A stretch of DNA of 64,000 nucleotides, from contig NZ_QMED01000016.1 in assembly GCF_003286125.1 (NCBI RefSeq), positions 48,501 to 112,500 of the forward strand. Direction: 5' to 3'. A program made the position numbers and the translations under genes. The notes below the pieces were generated by a model. It searched no databases and was not told the DNA's origin. It saw only the letters and a list, made by a program, of their open reading frames with translations. This stretch comes from Algibacillus agarilyticus. GTDB taxonomy: Bacteria; Pseudomonadota; Gammaproteobacteria; Enterobacterales; Alteromonadaceae. The first letter of the stretch is position 1; the number at the start of each line of letters is the position of its first letter. This document shows, in pieces, positions 49,106-60,784 of this stretch.

Positions 49106-52100
49106 ATGATCGCCTATCTTGAAAATTTAAAATTGTGGCAGAAATTAGTTTTAGCATTTAGCTTTTTTGGACTCATTCCGATGTTATTTTTAGGTATAAC
49201 GGCCACTAATATCGCGACTGATTCGTTAACGTCCCTTGTGAAGCAAAATTTAGTATCAATCCGTGATGCACGAATTAGCTCACTTGAAGCGTACGTACAA
49301 AATACACGAGAGAATATCGAAAGTTTAGCGGAAAAGCCAAGTGTGGTTGGTGCGATGAATGCGTTTAAGGCCTCGTTTGTCAAATTCCGAACGGATAATG
49401 ATTTAGCTCAACTCGATACGGTTGAATTGAAGTCAGAGTTACTTTCTTATTACGAAGAACAATTTGCACCCAAATTTTTAGAAGAAAACGCGGCCGAAGC
49501 GCCAGTTGATGACATGTTCAGTTCTTTAAGTGAAAACGCTATTGCTTTACAGTCGTACTATATTGCAAAAAATGAGCATCCATTAGGCGAAAAAAATAGT
49601 TTGCAAAGAGCGTTTGATGAATCGACTTATTCGCGGGTTCATAATACCTACCATGAATTATTTAATAACACCCTTTACCGTTATGGTTTTTATGACATAT
49701 TTTTAGTCGAACCTGAAAATGGGACGATCGTTTATTCGGTTTTTAAAGAGCTTGATTTTGCAACCTCTTTGTTTAGTGGGCCTTATAAAAATACCAATTT
49801 TGCCAATACGGTTAAAGATGTTATTGCTAAAAAGCAAACTATTTTGCATGATTATAAAAGTTATCTTCCTTCATATAATGCGCCTGCATCGTTTATTGGA
49901 ACGCCTATATACAGTGACGGTGGATTAACCGGCGTTCTCGTTTTTCAATTACCTTATGGTCCGATCCAAGACATTATGGGTAATAGGCAAGGGCTGGGTG
50001 AATCTGGTGATGCTTATCTGTATGGTGCTGATGCGCTCCCCCGTAGTGATTCAAGTTTAAATGTTAAACATCGAACTTTAGCGGCTAGTTTTAAAGATGA
50101 CCCGCTCGCAAAATTAACCACTGAATCGATTAATAACGCGATTAGTGGTAAGGAAGGTGCAGAGCTGGGCGTAAATGCAGATGGCAAACCTGCGGTTATC
50201 GCCTATGGTGCGCTAAATATTGCTGGGTTGAAGTGGTTTATTAATGTTGAAATAAAGACTGAAGAAGCCTTAGAAGCAACTCATCAACTAACTAATACGA
50301 GCTTTATTATTGCGGCGGTGGCGCTGTTTTTAATTGTGGTGTTGGGTTTGTTGTTTGCTAAAAATATTGCAAAGCCAATTCAGGCTATTTCTGCATTATT
50401 GAGTACGGTTGAAAACACAGGCCAATTACATCATCGCAGCCAATATGCAAGTAATAATGAAATTGGCCAAATGGCAAAAGCATTAAATCAATTAATGGAT
50501 AATTTGCAATCTACTTTTTCTTCTGTAAGTCAGGTTTTAGATGAAACAAGTAAAGGAATCATGGGGCAGCGTATAACTTTAAACTTAGCGGGCGATATGG
50601 CCTTGCTTGAGAGTAATGTGAATAACGCGGTGCATGCTATAGAGGAATCTGGACGTCAGACCAAAGAGCAACAGGCAATCGCGCAAGAAGCCGCCCAGCA
50701 AGCTGAACTTGCTGCCAAAGAAGCAAAAAAATCAGAAAAAGATGCATTAGCCCTTGGTGAAAAAGCCAAGGCATCTGCTGAACAAGCTGAAATGTCGGCT
50801 CGTGATGCTTCTGTTGCACAACAAGAATCGGAAGTTGTTGCTCAAAAAGCAAAACAACAAGCCCAAGCTGCGCTAAGAATTAAGCGAGCGCTAGATGCCT
50901 GTAATGCGGCGGTTATGGTTGTCAATACGGATGGTTTCATTATTTATGAAAATGAAGCTCTCAATTGTTTATTTAATCAATACGCAACAAACATTCAAAA
51001 GCTCGTGCCAACGTTTAACCCTAATAAAATTGTCGATGCGGCTATCGCAAATTTACATGCTTTGAGCCTCGGTTTATTTAAACCAATTAATCAGGTTCAT
51101 GCATCTTATGTCGTTAATTTAGAATTTGATGGTTTAGTCATTGATGTTGTTATTTCACCTATATATGACGCTGACAAGCAAAAAATGGGGTGTGTGTATG
51201 AGTGGCGTGATTTAACTGATGAAACACTAAAAGCACGTGCTGACGCTGAAATTGCAGCTGATAATGCACGCGTTAAAACCGCTCTTGATCGTTGCCAAGC
51301 TAATGTCATGATGGCTGATGTTGACCTTAATATTATCTATTTGAATAACTCGGTTATCGATATGCTTAAAGATAATGAAGATAAACTGAAAACTCAACTT
51401 CCATCTTTTAGTGTTGAATCTCTTATGGGGCGTTGTATCGATGATTTTCATACATCCTCTTCACACCAGCGGAAGATGCTGGCAGATTTAACTCAGGTTT
51501 ATCAGACACAAATTAAAATAGCGGGGTTAACCTTTGATTTAACCGCAACACCGGTCTTTTCAGATGAAGGTGGACGGGTTGGAACCGTTGTTGAATGGCG
51601 AGATTTAACCGAAGAGTTAGCGAGAGCGGCAAAAGATCTTGATATTGCAAATGAAAACCTGCGTGTTCGACAGGCTTTAGATTGTGTATCGACCAATACA
51701 ATGATTGCAGATGCGAATAACAAAATCATTTATTTAAACTCTGCCATTGAAAATATGATGCGCAGTGCAGAACCTGAAATTCAAAAAGCTTTACCTCAAT
51801 TTAAAGCTCAAGAGTTGATGGGACAAAATATGGATGATTTTCATCGATCACCAAAACATCAGCAATCAGTGATTAGTTCGTTAACGAATACCTTTAGTAC
51901 CGAAATCAAGGTTGGGCTTTTAACTTTCAAGTTAGTTGCTAACCCAATGACAAATAAAGAAGGTGAGCGAATTGGGACCGTTGTTGAGTGGACAGATCGT
52001 ACGGCCGAGATTGCGATTGAACAAGAAATTGATAATTTGGTGCATCAAGCTTCTTCTGGTGATTTAACTCAACGGATACCGACGGATGGTAAATCAGGCT

Positions 52101-53197
52101 TTTTTGCTGGTTTGAGTAACGGATTAAACACTTTAGTTAGCTCGAGTGAAGCTATCGTTAATGAAACCGTCGACATGCTTGATGCGATGGTGCATGGCAA
52201 CTTAACTAAGCGAATAAACGGGGAATACCAAGGCGCATTTGCTAAGTTAAAAAATGATGCGAATGCCACAGCAGTGAAATTAACTGAGATTATTAGTCAA
52301 GTAAACCAATCGGCGACCACGGTTGCATCAGGTGCGAATGAGATAGCACAAGGCAATGCTGATTTAAGTCAAAGAACAGAGGAACAAGCGTCGTCATTGG
52401 AAGAAACGGCGTCATCAATGGAAGAAATGACGAGTACGGTTAAACAAAATGCTGATAATGCGACGCTAGCGAATGAGTTAGCTACCGATGCACAATCTAA
52501 AGCTTCTTTAGGTGGTGAAGTTGTTGAGCGAGCGGTAACCAGCATGGCTGAAATCAATGAGGCGAGTAAACGAATTGCCGATATTATTGGTGTTATTGAT
52601 GAAATTGCATTTCAAACCAATTTACTTGCCTTGAATGCCGCTGTTGAAGCGGCAAGAGCCGGTGAGCAAGGTCGTGGTTTTGCTGTTGTTGCGGGTGAAG
52701 TCAGAAATTTAGCTCAGCGCTCAGCTGAAGCGGCAAAAGAGATAAAAGACTTAATTCGAGATAGTGTTGCTAAAGTTGAGGGCGGTACCCGTTTAGTGAA
52801 TGAGTCTGGTAAAACGCTGCAAGAAATAGTGCAAGCGGTTGAAAAAGTTGGTGAGACGATTGCAGGGATCTCGGTCGCTTCGCGAGAACAAAGTGCGGGT
52901 ATTGAACAGGTTAATAAAGCGATCTCTCAAATGGATTCTATGACACAACAAAATGCCGCTTTAGTTGAAGAAGCCGCTGCCGCTGGAGAATCCATGTCAG
53001 AGCAAGCTCGATCGATGCGTCAGCTTTTAGCGTTTTTTACACTTGATCAAACGTTACGAAATAGTGAACAAAACTATATTGAACAAGGGAGCGCATCAAA
53101 AGACAATAAAATGAACGGTTCTTCTCACTCTTCTTATAACGATAAGCCCGCGACTGCGCTTTCTTTCAAAGGCGATGATGATTGGGATGATTTTTAA
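49106..53197 (+). CDS. giant Cache/PAS methyl-accepting chemotaxis receptor
   Basis: 1363 aa. Helix 1 (about 12-33), a large periplasmic Cache-like region (about 34-395), helix 2 ([19 protein letters not shown], about 400-420), HAMP and a second HAMP-like unit, an Ala/Glu/Lys-rich coiled coil (about 511-590), three PAS domains (about 592, 721 and 851), another pair of HAMP-like units and the signalling domain (about 1068-1310), which is nearly identical to that of the first receptor. PAS 2 and 3 keep FHxxxxHQ and VEW; PAS 1 has lost FHKNPAHQ. The last residues are DWDDF, a CheR-tether-like end. It senses a periplasmic ligand and probably a cytoplasmic redox or gas signal. Confidence 0.92.
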   Translation: MIAYLENLKLWQKLVLAFSFFGLIPMLFLGITATNIATDSLTSLVKQNLVSIRDARISSLEAYVQNTRENIESLAEKPSVVGAMNAFKASFVKFRTDNDLAQLDTVELKSELLSYYEEQFAPKFLEENAAEAPVDDMFSSLSENAIALQSYYIAKNEHPLGEKNSLQRAFDESTYSRVHNTYHELFNNTLYRYGFYDIFLVEPENGTIVYSVFKELDFATSLFSGPYKNTNFANTVKDVIAKKQTILHDYKSYLPSYNAPASFIGTPIYSDGGLTGVLVFQLPYGPIQDIMGNRQGLGESGDAYLYGADALPRSDSSLNVKHRTLAASFKDDPLAKLTTESINNAISGKEGAELGVNADGKPAVIAYGALNIAGLKWFINVEIKTEEALEATHQLTNTSFIIAAVALFLIVVLGLLFAKNIAKPIQAISALLSTVENTGQLHHRSQYASNNEIGQMAKALNQLMDNLQSTFSSVSQVLDETSKGIMGQRITLNLAGDMALLESNVNNAVHAIEESGRQTKEQQAIAQEAAQQAELAAKEAKKSEKDALALGEKAKASAEQAEMSARDASVAQQESEVVAQKAKQQAQAALRIKRALDACNAAVMVVNTDGFIIYENEALNCLFNQYATNIQKLVPTFNPNKIVDAAIANLHALSLGLFKPINQVHASYVVNLEFDGLVIDVVISPIYDADKQKMGCVYEWRDLTDETLKARADAEIAADNARVKTALDRCQANVMMADVDLNIIYLNNSVIDMLKDNEDKLKTQLPSFSVESLMGRCIDDFHTSSSHQRKMLADLTQVYQTQIKIAGLTFDLTATPVFSDEGGRVGTVVEWRDLTEELARAAKDLDIANENLRVRQALDCVSTNTMIADANNKIIYLNSAIENMMRSAEPEIQKALPQFKAQELMGQNMDDFHRSPKHQQSVISSLTNTFSTEIKVGLLTFKLVANPMTNKEGERIGTVVEWTDRTAEIAIEQEIDNLVHQASSGDLTQRIPTDGKSGFFAGLSNGLNTLVSSSEAIVNETVDMLDAMVHGNLTKRINGEYQGAFAKLKNDANATAVKLTEIISQVNQSATTVASGANEIAQGNADLSQRTEEQASSLEETASSMEEMTSTVKQNADNATLANELATDAQSKASLGGEVVERAVTSMAEINEASKRIADIIGVIDEIAFQTNLLALNAAVEAARAGEQGRGFAVVAGEVRNLAQRSAEAAKEIKDLIRDSVAKVEGGTRLVNESGKTLQEIVQAVEKVGETIAGISVASREQSAGIEQVNKAISQMDSMTQQNAALVEEAAAAGESMSEQARSMRQLLAFFTLDQTLRNSEQNYIEQGSASKDNKMNGSSHSSYNDKPATALSFKGDDDWDDF

Positions 53198-53271
53198 CGC
53201 TAATCGTTGTTAATAGCAGAACACTTGTTAACGATGATGGGAATGACTAAACAGTGGTAATAACGTGATAT

Positions 53272-53309
53272 AAATAAGCCCTAAACAATACTTTGTTTAG
53301 GGCTTATTT
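53272..53309. terminator. bidirectional terminator
   Basis: AAATAAGCCCTAAACA and TGTTTAGGGCTTATTT form a perfect 16-bp stem with a short loop, T-rich on both strands. It serves the receptor gene on the plus strand and the DUF3010 gene on the minus strand. Confidence 0.9.
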
Positions 53310-53325
53310 TATACACAATTCATCA

Positions 53326-53754
53326 TTATGAATTTTGCATTAAGTATAGGTAAGCAACTGTAAATGCGGCTTCTTGAAATACTTTTAAACCTGTTTCTTT
53401 AAAGTCGATAGGTAAAGGATTTCGTTTTGATAATGCTTTTATTTCAGTTGGCTGAATTAATTCAACATCGAGATCTGTGCACAATTGAACGGCTGCTTCT
53501 AATTTAAAGCCGACTGCGGCGCCTGCAAATTTGCCACGCATCGGACGAGCTCTAATAATGACTTTATCAACCTGATAATCTTGCATTAATTTTTTAAAAG
53601 AAAACTGAAATTTTTGCATCGCTTCAGCGTCTTCTGCATTTTCTACCGCGACTCTAGCGACACGCACGTCGAGTATATTAAATAAACCTTTGTTATCTTC
53701 TAAAATTGAAATGACGGCATCGTTGCCCTTAAATTCTACGCCACATACTCTCAT
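53326..53754 (-). CDS. DUF3010 family protein
   Basis: A 142-aa soluble protein with an RNase H-like opening (MRVCGVEFKGNDAVISILED) and the conserved VIIRARPMRGKFAGAAVGFK segment. It fits DUF3010, found mainly in Alteromonadales and Vibrionales. The fold suggests a nucleic acid or nucleotide-related role, but no function is known and acidic catalytic residues are not clearly present. Confidence 0.82.
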   Translation of the reverse strand: MRVCGVEFKGNDAVISILEDNKGLFNILDVRVARVAVENAEDAEAMQKFQFSFKKLMQDYQVDKVIIRARPMRGKFAGAAVGFKLEAAVQLCTDLDVELIQPTEIKALSKRNPLPIDFKETGLKVFQEAAFTVAYLYLMQNS

Positions 53755-53893
53755 TGATGTTGTTCCGTTAATCTATATATACAGAGAAGTTTAACAGGGA
53801 ACCCGCTTGCAGGAAAATAATTGCGAGTTTAAAGCTGAAAAATGATGAGGTCAGCGCTAAAATGACGCCTTTTAGATTCAAGCTGGGGTTCGA

Positions 53894-54397
53894 TTGGATA
53901 ATATAGAGCATGATGATGCATATTGGATGCGTTTAGCACTAGCGCAAGCTGATAACGCTGAAGGTATAAATGAAATCCCGGTGGGGGCTGTTGTTGTTTG
54001 TAATAATAATTTGGTATCAACTGGGTATAATCAATCTATTTTGTTAAGCGATCCGTCTGCTCATGCTGAGATGGTCGCTATAAGGGCTGCTGGTGCCGAA
54101 CTTAATAACTATCGCTTACCTGATTGTACGCTTTATGTCACATTAGAGCCTTGTTCTATGTGTGCGGGGCTGCTTGTTCATAGTCGAATAAAACGTTTAG
54201 TCTTCGGTGCTACAGATGCAAAAACGGGATCGGTTGGGTCTATTATGAATTTGGTTGCACATTCGCAGCTTAATCACCAAATAGAGTATACGTCGGGTGT
54301 ATTAGCTGAAGAGTGTAGTCAAAAAATTTCTGATTTTTTTAAACGTAGAAGAGCTGAGATTAAAGCGTTGAAAAAGCAAAAAAGAAAAGAGGGTTAA
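53894..54397 (+). CDS. tadA: tRNA-specific adenosine deaminase
   Basis: Zn-dependent deamination of A34 to inosine in tRNA-Arg(ACG). 167 aa; zinc ligands His57 and catalytic Glu59 in HAE, and Cys87/Cys90 in PCSMC. The tRNA-binding C-terminal helix (ISDFFKRRRAEIKALKKQKR) is present. The start is TTG 53894 with TGGGG about six bases upstream; the first in-frame ATG would cut conserved residues. Confidence 0.95.
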   Translation: MDNIEHDDAYWMRLALAQADNAEGINEIPVGAVVVCNNNLVSTGYNQSILLSDPSAHAEMVAIRAAGAELNNYRLPDCTLYVTLEPCSMCAGLLVHSRIKRLVFGATDAKTGSVGSIMNLVAHSQLNHQIEYTSGVLAEECSQKISDFFKRRRAEIKALKKQKRKEG

Positions 54398-54435
54398 TAT
54401 TGTTAAGGTCGGTAAGAGCGGGTTATCAAAAGCGT

Positions 54436-54561
54436 TTAGGCTTCATCTAACTCACTCATGGTTTTGTTGGCAAAGTTAATTCGACGCCAAACTACTTTTG
54501 AATGTGTCTTCTTTAATAATCGTTTGCGCTGTGTTGCGCTTTTTACATTTCGTTTATACAT
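54436..54561 (-). CDS. small basic protein, 41 aa
   Basis: ATG 54561 to TAA 54436, with AAAGGAG about ten bases upstream, a convincing ribosome site. The product is strongly basic in its first 27 residues (KRNVKSATQRKRLLKKTHSK, then VVWRRINF) and acidic at the end (SELDEA), suggesting RNA or ribosome binding. I do not recognise the family. It lies between tadA and mltF in a 315-bp gap otherwise without genes. Confidence 0.55.
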   Translation of the reverse strand: MYKRNVKSATQRKRLLKKTHSKVVWRRINFANKTMSELDEA

Positions 54562-54712
54562 ATAGTTGTATCTCCTTTATTTATGTATCTAGATTTAAAC
54601 CTTTTATTATTACAATTTAATGAAGGTATTGTTCAAATTATCACCTATCCGGTGTGAGTGCAAATCGGTATGCGTTAAATGCCTGCTTTTGTCCGTTATT
54701 TCGCATTTTGGC

Positions 54713-56194
54713 TTAAATTTCGGCCTTTTTGCTGTCTAAAACGGGGGCTGTTTGTTGTTTTTCTTCATCGACCTCGGGCACTGCTTGATCGTTTACGTTG
54801 TTTCTTTCTTCAAGTGTCGCGAGCCAAACAAGTGAATCATAATAACGACGAATATTGGCAACGTAAGTTATGGCTTCATTACCACGTGCGTAGCCATATT
54901 TAGTCGTTTTATAATAACGCTTTTTGTGTAACCAAGGTAAGCGCTCTCGAACATCGACCCATTTATCTGGATCACCACCATCTCGCTGAGTTAAAACGCG
55001 CGCGTCTTCTAAATGCCCTAAACCGATATTATAGGACGCGAGCGCAAACCAAAGTCGGTCGGGATTTGTTATTCTGTCAGGGATCCGCTTTATTAAGCTT
55101 GCGATATACTTTGCACCGCCTCGAATATTATCTTGTGCATCGAGTCTGTTCGTTACGCCAACTTGTTTAGCGGTTGGTTGAGTGAGCATCATAATTCCGC
55201 GCACCCCTGTTGGTGATTTAGCGCGAGGGTTCCAATGACTTTCTTGATAACTAATGGCGGCTAATAAACGCCAATCAAGATCATATTGCTCGGCGTACTG
55301 CATAAACCATTGCTCATATTTAGGTAGTTTTTTCTCGACGGACTGTAGAAATTTACGAGTATCAACATAGTTAAACTTATCCACATGGCCATAATATTTA
55401 TCTTCTAAGGTCGTCAATGTTGCGGTCTGATTTAACATGCCGAAGTATTCAATAAATAAGGCATATAAAGAATCATCTTGTGATTGATTAAATGCCCAGG
55501 CTAATTGTTCTTCATCTTTGAATGTAAAGCCGATGCTTAATTCTGGCGAAACTCGTCGGTTGACCGCTAAATGATGAGAATCGACAATGGTATAAGCTAT
55601 TTCTTCATTGATAACCGCTTGCATCAACTCTTCTGGATCTTGCTCTGCCGTTTCTTGCCATGTTAAATCTGGATATGCTTCTTTTTGTACCGTGAGCCAT
55701 TCTGCATGGCTGCTATCTTGCGTAACAACGAGCGTGCCATTTAGATCATTTAATGTTCTTGGCCGGGTGTTTCCTTGTTTGAATACTAATTTTTGACTGA
55801 TGTTTTTATAGGGCGGTGCAAAACGAAAATGTGTAAGTCGTTCTGGTGTTACGGTTATACCAGCAGCAATAAAATCGATTTCTTGTCGTTGTAAGCGCGG
55901 AAATATTTCACGCAAATGGTACGCAGGCACAACATTGAGTTTTACGCCAAGGTATTCGGCAAAACCGGCCATTAATTCATATTCAAAGCCCGCTGGGCCA
56001 TCCGCATTGATGTAATAGGTTGTTTGGCCATACAGGGTGCCAATTTTTATTTCGCCCGCTTTTTTTATGCGTTCTGCATGATTTAAAGGTTTGTCGTTAT
56101 TGCAGCCTGAAAAACAAAAAATAGTAAAGATAATCAAGCATAAACGAACTTGAATGGATATCGATAATTTGTTTTGAGTCTGACTTAAAATCAC
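54713..56194 (-). CDS. mltF: membrane-bound lytic murein transglycosylase F
   Basis: 493-aa lipoprotein: hydrophobic start and lipobox ending FSGC near residue 30. Residues about 40-270 form a solute-binding (SBP_bac_3) domain, a regulatory module that senses muropeptides; residues about 290-440 are the Slt-type lytic transglycosylase with catalytic Glu in ISYQESHWNP and GIMMLTQPTA. It cleaves peptidoglycan at the outer membrane. E. coli MltF has 518 aa with the same order. Divergent from purL. Confidence 0.95.
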   Translation of the reverse strand: MILSQTQNKLSISIQVRLCLIIFTIFCFSGCNNDKPLNHAERIKKAGEIKIGTLYGQTTYYINADGPAGFEYELMAGFAEYLGVKLNVVPAYHLREIFPRLQRQEIDFIAAGITVTPERLTHFRFAPPYKNISQKLVFKQGNTRPRTLNDLNGTLVVTQDSSHAEWLTVQKEAYPDLTWQETAEQDPEELMQAVINEEIAYTIVDSHHLAVNRRVSPELSIGFTFKDEEQLAWAFNQSQDDSLYALFIEYFGMLNQTATLTTLEDKYYGHVDKFNYVDTRKFLQSVEKKLPKYEQWFMQYAEQYDLDWRLLAAISYQESHWNPRAKSPTGVRGIMMLTQPTAKQVGVTNRLDAQDNIRGGAKYIASLIKRIPDRITNPDRLWFALASYNIGLGHLEDARVLTQRDGGDPDKWVDVRERLPWLHKKRYYKTTKYGYARGNEAITYVANIRRYYDSLVWLATLEERNNVNDQAVPEVDEEKQQTAPVLDSKKAEI

Positions 56195-56495
56195 GAACGA
56201 ACCTATGTATACAGATGATGAGCCCGCAGATTAACTAAGCGAATAGGTTAGGTCAAACCAAATATGAGTCAGTTATACGCTTTTTTACATTAACGTAACA
56301 TTAATATTGAGATCTATTTAACCTTAAGAATGCCTTTTGGCTATAACGTAAAGGTTTGTTATTTCTTTGTTTTTATCTCACTTGGCGGTGGACTTTTTTC
56401 TTGGTTTGCTGTTGTTTTTAAATGTGATACATAAACATGAATAAAATAGTCTATCGGTGTTTGGTTACTTGGTTTTAAAAGCGCAGTTTTGCGGC

Positions 56496-56538
56496 TATAA
56501 TACGCCACCAAATTTGTTCAAACTTTAAACGTTTGCGC
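56496..56538 (+). promoter_or_regulatory. purL promoter with a PurR-like half site
   Basis: TATAAT at 56496-56501 is a clear -10; the -35 is not distinct. About 22 bases later lies AAACGTTTGCG (56527-56537), which matches the right half and centre of the PurR operator (centre CG at 56530-56531) while the left arm is poor. Repression by PurR is plausible. The rest of the 433-bp gap with mltF holds nothing else I can name. Confidence 0.45.
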
Positions 56539-56627
56539 CCTACATCATTTTTTGCTGTGGAAGGTTAGCTTGCAAATGTTGTGAACAATACCAAATTCTA
56601 TTTATTTTTCTTTAGGTGATTTTGTTT

Positions 56628-59600
56628 ATGGAAATCCTTCGTGGTGCCCCAGCTCTTTCTGAGTTTCGTGTTAATAAGCTTTTAGCCAGCTTTGAAGAGC
56701 TACAAATTCCAGTAACTAATATTTATGCTGAATACATGCATTTTGCTGATGTAAATGCTGAATTATCGGCTGATGAGCAAGCTAAGTTACAAAAGCTGTT
56801 AACGTATGGTCCGACTATTCAAGAACACGACCCTATTGGTGAATTATTTTTAATAACACCACGACCAGGCACCATTTCACCTTGGTCATCTAAAGCCACT
56901 AACATTGCTAAAAACTGTGGCTTAACAGCTGTTAAACGCGTTGAACGTGGTATTGCTTATTATGTTGAAACCTCCGCTTCACTTTCGAGTGAGCAAACTA
57001 AAGCATTGTTGGGGTTGATCCATGACCGCATGATGGAAGTGCGCTTTGTCGAGTTATCTCAAGCCGAAGCTTTGTTTGCTCACGCTGAACCGGCTCCACA
57101 TACTTCTGTTGATATCATTAACGGCGGCCGCGAAGCATTAGTAGAAGCTAATACTCGACTAGGCCTTGCATTAGCGGAAGATGAAATCGATTATTTAGTG
57201 ACTAATTTTACTAAATTAGATCGTAATCCTAATGACATCGAACTTTACATGTTCGCGCAAGCAAACTCTGAGCATTGTCGTCATAAGATTTTCAATGCGG
57301 ATTGGACAATTGACGGTGAAAAACAGCCTAAATCATTGTTCAAAATGATCAAAAATACCATGGAAACAACACCTGATTATGTAACATCTGCTTATTCAGA
57401 TAATGCGGCGGTTATGCAAGGTAGCGAAGCGGGTCGTTTTTATCCTAATCCTGAAAGTGGTATTTATGAGTACAATCATGAGTCGATTGATATTCTCATG
57501 AAAGTTGAAACGCATAATCACCCAACCGCTATTTCTCCTTACCCTGGCGCTGCAACAGGTTCGGGTGGTGAAATTCGAGATGAAGGTGCAACCGGTCGAG
57601 GCTCTAAACCTAAAGCGGGTTTAGTTGGTTTTACGACTTCAAATTTACGTATTCCTGGTTTTGAACAACCTTGGGAAGAAAACTTTGGTAAGCCTGATCG
57701 TATTGTTACCCCACTTGAAATTATGCTTGAAGCACCATTAGGTGGTGCGGCGTTTAACAATGAATTTGGCCGACCTGCGATCACGGGATATTTCCGCACA
57801 TACGAAGAAAAAGTAAATAGCCATGCAGGTGAAGAAGTGCGTGGTTATCACAAACCGATTATGCTGGCGGGTGGTTTAGGTAATATTAAAGCAAGCCATA
57901 CCGATAAAGGTTCGATCCCTGTTGGCGCTCACTTAATTGTTTTAGGTGGCCCAGCGATGAACATTGGTTTAGGTGGCGGTGCCGCTTCATCAATGGCGTC
58001 TGGTGAGTCGGCTGAAGATTTAGATTTTGCTTCAGTGCAACGTGAAAACCCTGAAATGGAACGTCGTTGTCAAGAAGTTATCGATAAGTGTTGGCAGTTA
58101 GGGGATGCAAACCCTATTTCATTTATTCATGATGTTGGTGCTGGTGGGCTTTCAAATGCCATGCCTGAGTTAGTACATGATGGTGGTGTTGGTGGTAAAT
58201 TTAATTTACGTGATGTACCGAATGATGAGCCGGGCATGTCGCCGCTCGAAATTTGGTGTAACGAATCTCAAGAGCGTTATGTATTAGCCGTTGATAAAAA
58301 AGACCTTGCTAAATTTGAAGAGATTTGTAAACGCGAACGAGCACAATATGCCATTATAGGTGAAGCAACAGAAGAGCATCATTTATCGCTGGCTGATTCA
58401 CATTTTGATAATACGCCAATTGATTTACCACTGGACGTTTTATTAGGTAAAGCGCCTAAAATGAGCCGTGAGGCAACGTCATTACAGGCTAAAGGTGATA
58501 ATTTTGATTCATCAACTATCTCTGTGCAAGATGCTGCCGCTCGTTTATTACGCCTACCGACCATTGCCGAAAAAACCTTCTTAATCACCATTGGTGATCG
58601 CTCTGTAACAAGTATGGTAACCCGTGATCAAATGGTTGGCCCTTGGCAAGTACCTGTTGCTGATGTTGCGGTAACCGCCGCGGCACTTGATACTTATCAT
58701 GGTGAATCAATGGCTATTGGTGAGCGCACGCCGGTTGCTTTGCTAAACTTTGCCGCTTCGGCTCGTTTGGCTGTTGCTGAATCATTAACTAATATTGCAG
58801 CCTCTGATATTGGCGATTTAAAGCGCGTTAAATTATCAGCAAACTGGATGAGCCCTGCTGGACATCCAGGTGAAGATGCGGGTTTGTATGCTGCCGTAAA
58901 AGCTATTGGCGAAGAGCTATGTCCAACATTAGGAATAACTATTCCGGTTGGTAAAGACTCTATGTCAATGAAAACAGCATGGAAACAAGATGGTGAAGAT
59001 TGCTCTGTAACTTCTCCTCTTTCGTTAATTATTACTGCATTTGGTCGTGTAAATGACGTGCGTAAAACAGTTACCCCACAGCTTAGAACGGACAAAGGCG
59101 ATAGCCGTTTATTACTTATTGATCTTGGCGCAGGTAAAAACCGTTTAGGTGGCTCATGTTTAACCCAAGTATATAAGCAGTTAGGTGAAACAACGCCTGA
59201 TGTTGATGATGCTCAAGCACTTAAAGGTTTCTTTAATGCGATTCAAGCGTTAGTTAGCGATAGTAAACTATTAGCTTATCATGACCGTTCTGACGGTGGT
59301 TTATTTGTGACATTAGCTGAAATGGCTTTTGCTGGCAAAACCGGTATTAGTGTTGATATTGCTGAATTAAACGATCACCCCGTTAATAGTTTATTTAGTG
59401 AAGAACTCGGTGCTGTTGTTCAAGTTAAGGCTGATGAGCTTGATGCGGTATTAGCTGTTTTTGAACAGCATGGTATTGTTGATTTAGTTCATGACTTAGG
59501 TACTTTGAACGATGATGATCGCATTGTGATCACACAAGGCGATGATGCAACTATTATTAACGAACTCCGCGTTACTTATCGTCAAATGTGGGCTGAAACG

Positions 59601-60524
59601 ACTCATAAAATGCAAGGCCTTCGTGATAACCCTGCTTGCGCTCAACAAGAACATGATGCTAAAGCGGATGTAGCTGATCCGGGACTACACGCTAACTTAT
59701 CGTTTGATATTAATGAAGATGTAGCTGCTCCTTATATTGCAAAAGGCTTACAGCCTAAGGTTGCAGTGTTACGTGAGCAAGGTGTTAACTCTCATGTTGA
59801 AATGGCAGCGGTGTTTAATCGTGCCGGTTTTGAATCACATGATGTGCACATGAGTGATATTCTTGAAGGTCGTATTGCGCTTGATGATTTCCATGGTTTA
59901 GTTGCTTGTGGTGGCTTCTCTTATGGTGATGTACTAGGGGCTGGCGAAGGTTGGGCTAAATCTATTTTATTTAACGAACGTGCACGTAACCAGTTCCAGC
60001 AATATTTTAATCGCGATAATACATTTTCATTAGGTATTTGTAATGGTTGCCAAATGTTATCAACGTTAAAAGAATTAATACCGGGTGCTGAAGCTTGGCC
60101 TCGTTTCGTGCGTAATAATTCAGAACGTTTTGAAGCGCGTTACAGCTTAGTTGAAGTTCAAGATAGTCATTCGATATTCTTTGATGGTATGACGGGGTCT
60201 CGTATGGGGATTGCGGTTTCTCATGGTGAAGGTCGTGCTGAATTTGCTAATCAAGCGGCGTTCGACGCGTTTAATAAATCAGGCGCAGTTGCCTTACGTT
60301 ATGTGAATAACTATGGTCAAGTGACTGAGAATTATCCGGCTAATCCAAATGGTTCACCAGAAGGTATTACAGGGGTTGCATCTGCCGACGGTCGTGCATT
60401 AGCGATGATGCCGCATCCTGAACGTGTATTCCGCTCTGTAACAAACTCTTGGCATCCAGATGACTGGAAAGAAGATAGCCCTTGGGTTCGCATGTTCCGT
60501 AATGCTCGTGTATTTACTGCTTAA
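56628..60524 (+). CDS. purL: phosphoribosylformylglycinamidine synthase
   Basis: Large-type FGAM synthase of purine synthesis, 1298 aa, converting FGAR to FGAM with glutamine. Start ATG 56628 ([14 protein letters not shown] matches the enteric N-terminus); the frame from GTG 56616 uses its ribosome site. Parts: N-terminal PurS-like domain, linker, two AIRS-like halves ([57 protein letters not shown]) and a C-terminal glutamine amidotransferase with [10 protein letters not shown] (nucleophile Cys) and the PHPERVFR histidine. Stands alone. Confidence 0.97.
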   Translation: MEILRGAPALSEFRVNKLLASFEELQIPVTNIYAEYMHFADVNAELSADEQAKLQKLLTYGPTIQEHDPIGELFLITPRPGTISPWSSKATNIAKNCGLTAVKRVERGIAYYVETSASLSSEQTKALLGLIHDRMMEVRFVELSQAEALFAHAEPAPHTSVDIINGGREALVEANTRLGLALAEDEIDYLVTNFTKLDRNPNDIELYMFAQANSEHCRHKIFNADWTIDGEKQPKSLFKMIKNTMETTPDYVTSAYSDNAAVMQGSEAGRFYPNPESGIYEYNHESIDILMKVETHNHPTAISPYPGAATGSGGEIRDEGATGRGSKPKAGLVGFTTSNLRIPGFEQPWEENFGKPDRIVTPLEIMLEAPLGGAAFNNEFGRPAITGYFRTYEEKVNSHAGEEVRGYHKPIMLAGGLGNIKASHTDKGSIPVGAHLIVLGGPAMNIGLGGGAASSMASGESAEDLDFASVQRENPEMERRCQEVIDKCWQLGDANPISFIHDVGAGGLSNAMPELVHDGGVGGKFNLRDVPNDEPGMSPLEIWCNESQERYVLAVDKKDLAKFEEICKRERAQYAIIGEATEEHHLSLADSHFDNTPIDLPLDVLLGKAPKMSREATSLQAKGDNFDSSTISVQDAAARLLRLPTIAEKTFLITIGDRSVTSMVTRDQMVGPWQVPVADVAVTAAALDTYHGESMAIGERTPVALLNFAASARLAVAESLTNIAASDIGDLKRVKLSANWMSPAGHPGEDAGLYAAVKAIGEELCPTLGITIPVGKDSMSMKTAWKQDGEDCSVTSPLSLIITAFGRVNDVRKTVTPQLRTDKGDSRLLLIDLGAGKNRLGGSCLTQVYKQLGETTPDVDDAQALKGFFNAIQALVSDSKLLAYHDRSDGGLFVTLAEMAFAGKTGISVDIAELNDHPVNSLFSEELGAVVQVKADELDAVLAVFEQHGIVDLVHDLGTLNDDDRIVITQGDDATIINELRVTYRQMWAETTHKMQGLRDNPACAQQEHDAKADVADPGLHANLSFDINEDVAAPYIAKGLQPKVAVLREQGVNSHVEMAAVFNRAGFESHDVHMSDILEGRIALDDFHGLVACGGFSYGDVLGAGEGWAKSILFNERARNQFQQYFNRDNTFSLGICNGCQMLSTLKELIPGAEAWPRFVRNNSERFEARYSLVEVQDSHSIFFDGMTGSRMGIAVSHGEGRAEFANQAAFDAFNKSGAVALRYVNNYGQVTENYPANPNGSPEGITGVASADGRALAMMPHPERVFRSVTNSWHPDDWKEDSPWVRMFRNARVFTA

Positions 60525-60563
60525 ATACTGAGCCGTTTTAGGCAAAGTTGTATTTTGATATTC

Positions 60564-60600
60564 AGCCCTGTTAAAAGATACAACGGGGCTTTTATATTTT
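60564..60600. terminator. terminator between purL and the S4 gene
   Basis: AGCCCTGTT pairs with AACGGGGCT (nine bp with one G-U pair, nine-base loop), then TTTTATATTTT. The following 180 bases to 60784 show no gene. Confidence 0.8.
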
Positions 60601-60784
60601 ATGTCGGATAATAGTATTAAGTATATAGAGTTTAGGTCATGTTATTGACGATAACGCGACTAAATGAATATGAAGGTTCTTAATTATTGATGGCGCAGAA
60701 GGGCTCGTCATTCTGAGTCGCGCGGCTGAATAATTAAAAGCAAGCTAGCCTTGTTATGCACTAACTTACTTATGATGCATCAGA

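Noticed and set aside
58697-59095. 132-codon antisense frame in purL
   Set aside because: Opposite to highly conserved purL coding sequence, no start context, no recognisable protein.
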